Source of the DNA: Flavobacteriaceae bacterium | GTDB lineage: Bacteria > Bacteroidota > Bacteroidia > Flavobacteriales > Flavobacteriaceae | Length of the DNA stretch: 7,753 nucleotides | Assembly (NCBI GenBank): GCA_002714815.1 | Contig: PAYI01000030.1 | Span: 25,541 to 33,293, forward strand | Direction: 5' to 3' | Shown here: positions 5,954-7,753 of the stretch, in pieces | Position numbering within the stretch: position 1 is the stretch's first letter | How the letters are laid out: each line of letters opens with the position of its first letter | Notes under the pieces: model-generated | Told to the model about the DNA's origin: nothing | The model's database searches: none | Seen by the model: the letters and a program-made list of their open reading frames with translations, nothing else | Made by a program: the position numbers and the translations under genes

Positions 5954-6295
5954 ATGCATAAAAAAAAAATAGAAAATAGTACAGGGCCCTTCTTACACAC
6001 TGTCTTTTTTTGGTTAAAAAATCCTGAAAATAAAGTAGATCGGACAAGTTTTGAAGTAGCTATCCGAAAATTAATTCGAACAAACCCACAGGCTATTGCC
6101 AATCATTTTGGTTCTCCTGCAGCCTCAGAAAAAAGAGATGTCGTTGATAACTCCTTTACATATTGCTACACAATGAGTTTCCCAAGTTTGGAGGCACAAA
6201 ATGCTTATCAAATTGATCCATCGCACCTTACTTTTATTAAAGAAGCTGGGCATTTGTGGAATCAGGTACGTGTTCATGATTCTATTTCTATTTGA
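5954..6295 (+). CDS. Dabb (stress-responsive alpha/beta-barrel) domain protein, 113 aa
   Basis: This is a small ferredoxin-like alpha/beta protein, predicted cytoplasmic and probably dimeric, as Dabb proteins usually form a barrel from two chains. Visible family features are FLHTVFFWLKNP (13-24), corresponding to the Dabb first strand and its H-V-x-FWLK pattern, a GSPAASEKRDVVDNSFTYCYTM middle region (from residue 53), and YQIDPSHLTFI (85-95), corresponding to the family's Y-x-x-x-P-x-H signature. Family members range from plant stress proteins to enzymes such as olivetolic acid cyclase and to many uncharacterised bacterial proteins, so the reaction cannot be inferred. The gene stands alone: it is divergent from parE and converges with ychF. 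Codons 3-6 lie in a run of ten A (5960-5969). No signal peptide and no clear Shine-Dalgarno are seen. Confidence 0.82.
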   Translation: MHKKKIENSTGPFLHTVFFWLKNPENKVDRTSFEVAIRKLIRTNPQAIANHFGSPAASEKRDVVDNSFTYCYTMSFPSLEAQNAYQIDPSHLTFIKEAGHLWNQVRVHDSISI

Positions 6296-6412
6296 GCAAA
6301 TAAGCTAATTCACTTTAATTGTTAAATATGAAATTAATCCAATCGATTTAAATAGATACTTATAATAAGAAAAGTGGTTATGAGTTTAGTTATTAAAAAA
6401 CATATATAAAAA

Positions 6413-7507
6413 TTATAAATTAAAACGAAAATGCATAACATCTCCATCTTGTACCACATAGTCTTTTCCTTCAATCCGCATTTTCCCAGCCTCCTTAACC
6501 TTAATTTCAGAACCGAACTTATCATAGTCATTATAACTAATAACTTCAGCACGAATAAAACCATTTTTGAAGTCTGAATGTATTACTCCAGCTGCTTGTG
6601 GTGCAAAAAATCCAATAGGAATTGTCCATGCGCGTACCTCTTTTTTCCCTGCTGTAAAATATGTCTGTTGATTCAGTAATTCATATGCTGATCTAATTAA
6701 TTTTGAAGCACCTGGCTCTTGTAAACCCAAATCATTCAGAAACAAACGGCGCTCTTCAAAACTATCAAGTTCATTTATATCTGCCTCAATACTGACTGCT
6801 AGCACAAGTAAATCTGATTGCTCTTCTTTAATGGCTGCTCTGACTTGTTTAACGTAAGCATTTCCATCTTTTGCAGACTGTTCGTCAACATTACAAACAT
6901 ATAAAACAGGTTTATCGGTAATCAGCTGTAAAGGTTTAATATATTCTTCTCTATCATTTAGATTAAATTTAATGCTTCTAACATTATTGGCAGCTTCTAA
7001 AGATGATTTTAATTTTTCTAGCATATCTTTTTCTTTAACTGCTTCTTTATTTCCAGTTCGTGTAATTCGAGTGACTTTTTCTAATTTTTTCTCAACAACT
7101 TCTAAGTCTTTTAATTGTAATTCTAAATCGATAGTTTCCTTATCTCGAAAAGGATCAACAGAACCCTCAACATGTATAATATTATCATCATTAAAACATC
7201 TTAAGACATGAATTATGGCATCTGTTTCACGAATGTTAGCTAAGAATTGATTGCCTAAACCCTCTCCTTTACTGGCTCCTTTAACCAAACCCGCAATATC
7301 AACTATTTCAACTGTAGCAGGTATTATTTTTTCTGGATTAACTAGCTTAGCAAGTTTTTCAAGTCTTGGATCAGGAACATTTACAACCCCAATATTTGGC
7401 TCTATGGTACAAAATGGGAAGTTTGCACTTTGTGCTTTAGCATTTGATAAACAATTAAAAAGTGTCGATTTCCCAACATTGGGAAGACCTACAATCCCGG
7501 CTTTCAT
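6413..7507 (-). CDS. ychF: YchF/Ola1-family ribosome-associated ATPase, 364 aa
   Basis: YchF belongs to the Obg-related TRAFAC P-loop proteins, but binds and hydrolyses ATP in preference to GTP and associates with ribosomes; in E. coli it affects stress responses and leaderless mRNA use. The G domain has G1 GLPNVGKST (7-15) and G3 DIAGL (70-74), with Leu in place of the catalytic Gln of Ras-like GTPases. The G4 position is NVDE (206-209), the NxxE form linked to ATP specificity, instead of NKxD. A G5-like segment VSIEAD lies at 238-243. A charged helical coiled-coil insert covers about 125-185. The C-terminal TGS domain (about 283-364) ends in the family-typical KDYVVQDGDVMHFRFNL. The length equals that of E. 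coli YchF to within a residue or so. The ATG at 7507 gives the expected MKAGIVGLPNVGKS start; an upstream TTG at 7522 would only add five residues. It converges with the Dabb gene and is divergent from the deacetylase gene. Confidence 0.96.
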   Translation of the reverse strand: MKAGIVGLPNVGKSTLFNCLSNAKAQSANFPFCTIEPNIGVVNVPDPRLEKLAKLVNPEKIIPATVEIVDIAGLVKGASKGEGLGNQFLANIRETDAIIHVLRCFNDDNIIHVEGSVDPFRDKETIDLELQLKDLEVVEKKLEKVTRITRTGNKEAVKEKDMLEKLKSSLEAANNVRSIKFNLNDREEYIKPLQLITDKPVLYVCNVDEQSAKDGNAYVKQVRAAIKEEQSDLLVLAVSIEADINELDSFEERRLFLNDLGLQEPGASKLIRSAYELLNQQTYFTAGKKEVRAWTIPIGFFAPQAAGVIHSDFKNGFIRAEVISYNDYDKFGSEIKVKEAGKMRIEGKDYVVQDGDVMHFRFNL

Positions 7508-7519
7508 AAAAAAATTTAT

Positions 7520-7527
7520 CAAAACTA
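7520..7527 (-). promoter_or_regulatory. Candidate -7 element of ychF
   Basis: The minus strand reads TAGTTTTG, an exact match to the Bacteroidota -7 form TAnnTTTG, 12 bp upstream of the ychF ATG. The leader would be only a few bases long, and no TTTG or TTG is found at the expected -33 distance. It may be the real promoter of a nearly leaderless mRNA or a chance match. Confidence 0.3.
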
Positions 7528-7580
7528 AGATTTCTTTTTGGTTAACTTTTACTTTTATATAAAGTATTAAATTTAAACTT

Positions 7581-7753
7581 ATGTCTGCAAAAAAATTTTT
7601 AATGATTCATGCAGATGATGCTGGCTTGGCATGGTCTGAGAACAAAGCTACTCAAAAGGGAATGCTTGAAGGGTCCATTAGCTCTATGAGTCTTATGGTT
7701 CCTTGTCCATGGTTTTATGAAATGTCTCAATTTTGTTTGAAACATCCTGAATT
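7581..7753 (+). CDS. ChbG/YdjC-like carbohydrate deacetylase, N-terminal part (runs off right edge)
   Basis: Only 57 codons are present. The YdjC/ChbG family removes acetyl groups from amino sugars such as chitooligosaccharides, or from lipid-linked sugars (HpnK), using a divalent metal. The visible start KKFLMIHADDAGL contains the Asp12-Asp13 pair in an ADD context that supplies metal and catalytic residues in this family. It is followed by the usual pattern of a helix (SENKATQKGMLEG) and a strand with SISSMSLMVPCPWF, where a Ser/Thr-rich turn before a hydrophobic strand is typical. The metal-binding His residues lie beyond the edge. The ATG at 7581 is the first in frame and puts the ADD motif at the usual distance from the N-terminus. 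No signal peptide is visible, so a cytoplasmic location is suggested. It is divergent from ychF across 73 bp. The family is well supported; the substrate is unknown. Confidence 0.82.
   Translation, partial: MSAKKFLMIHADDAGLAWSENKATQKGMLEGSISSMSLMVPCPWFYEMSQFCLKHPE

Noticed and set aside
5917..6102. Minus-strand 61-codon frame with a hydrophobic end, opposite the Dabb gene
   Set aside because: It is a complement of the Dabb coding region and of the A-rich start; its apparent hydrophobicity comes from antisense Lys codons reading as Phe.
6296..6412. Search for a terminator between the convergent Dabb and ychF genes
   Set aside because: The 117-bp gap is AT-rich and I found no convincing hairpin with a T-run on either strand.
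6334..6564. 76-codon minus-strand frame overlapping the 3' end of ychF
   Set aside because: It runs in a different frame of the same strand through the conserved TGS domain of ychF, so it is a shadow.
7508..7522. YchF start at TTG 7522
   Set aside because: YchF proteins begin within a few residues of the G1 motif, and ATG 7507 gives the standard 364-residue protein.
6972..7562. Two plus-strand frames (79 and 103 codons) opposite ychF
   Set aside because: They are antisense to a highly conserved gene and show no independent features.

Overview
The window looks like chromosomal core DNA of a Bacteroidota member, most likely a Flavobacteriia-type marine or environmental bacterium. This rests on several observations. 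The DNA is strongly AT-rich. Shine-Dalgarno sequences are almost absent before otherwise clear genes. Upstream regions carry matches to the Bacteroidota promoter form (TTTG, about 19 bp, TAnnTTTG). The protein families are ones I recall as neighbours in flavobacterial genomes: an M14 peptidase, a small XRE regulator, a distinctive ParC/ParE pair, a Dabb protein, YchF and a ChbG/YdjC-type deacetylase. The species cannot be named from the sequence alone.

Layout. At 1-219 (minus) lies the N-terminal part of an M14-family metallopeptidase that runs off the left edge. A roughly 255-bp divergent intergenic region follows, dense in small palindromes. A short plus-strand operon comes next: an XRE-type regulator (475-870) and, 12 bp later, a small predicted lipoprotein (883-1260). 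These converge on a minus-strand operon, parE (5769-3898) followed by parC (3893-1311), which together encode a type IIA topoisomerase of topoisomerase IV type. Divergent from parE is a small Dabb-domain protein (5954-6295). It converges on ychF (7507-6413, minus), a ribosome-associated ATPase. Divergent from ychF is the start of a ChbG/YdjC-like deacetylase (7581 to the right edge).

How the genes work together. The only clear functional complex is ParE2-ParC2, the ATPase/TOPRIM subunit and the DNA-cleaving subunit of one enzyme, encoded with a 4-bp gap. The other genes are single units in alternating orientation. The XRE regulator faces the M14 gene across a palindrome cluster that overlaps a predicted M14 promoter, so control of the peptidase by this regulator is a reasonable but untested idea. 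I see no mobile element, CRISPR array, tRNA, rRNA or prophage signature.

Start codons. Four genes (the regulator, parC, parE, ychF) can be extended upstream to an in-frame TTG. In each case the internal ATG fits the family or the neighbouring gene better, and I use the ATG. No obvious undescribed multi-gene system is present. The most noteworthy items are the palindrome cluster between M14 and the regulator, the uncharacterised lipoprotein, and the non-canonical residues in the quinolone pocket of ParC and the ATP-lid motif of ParE.
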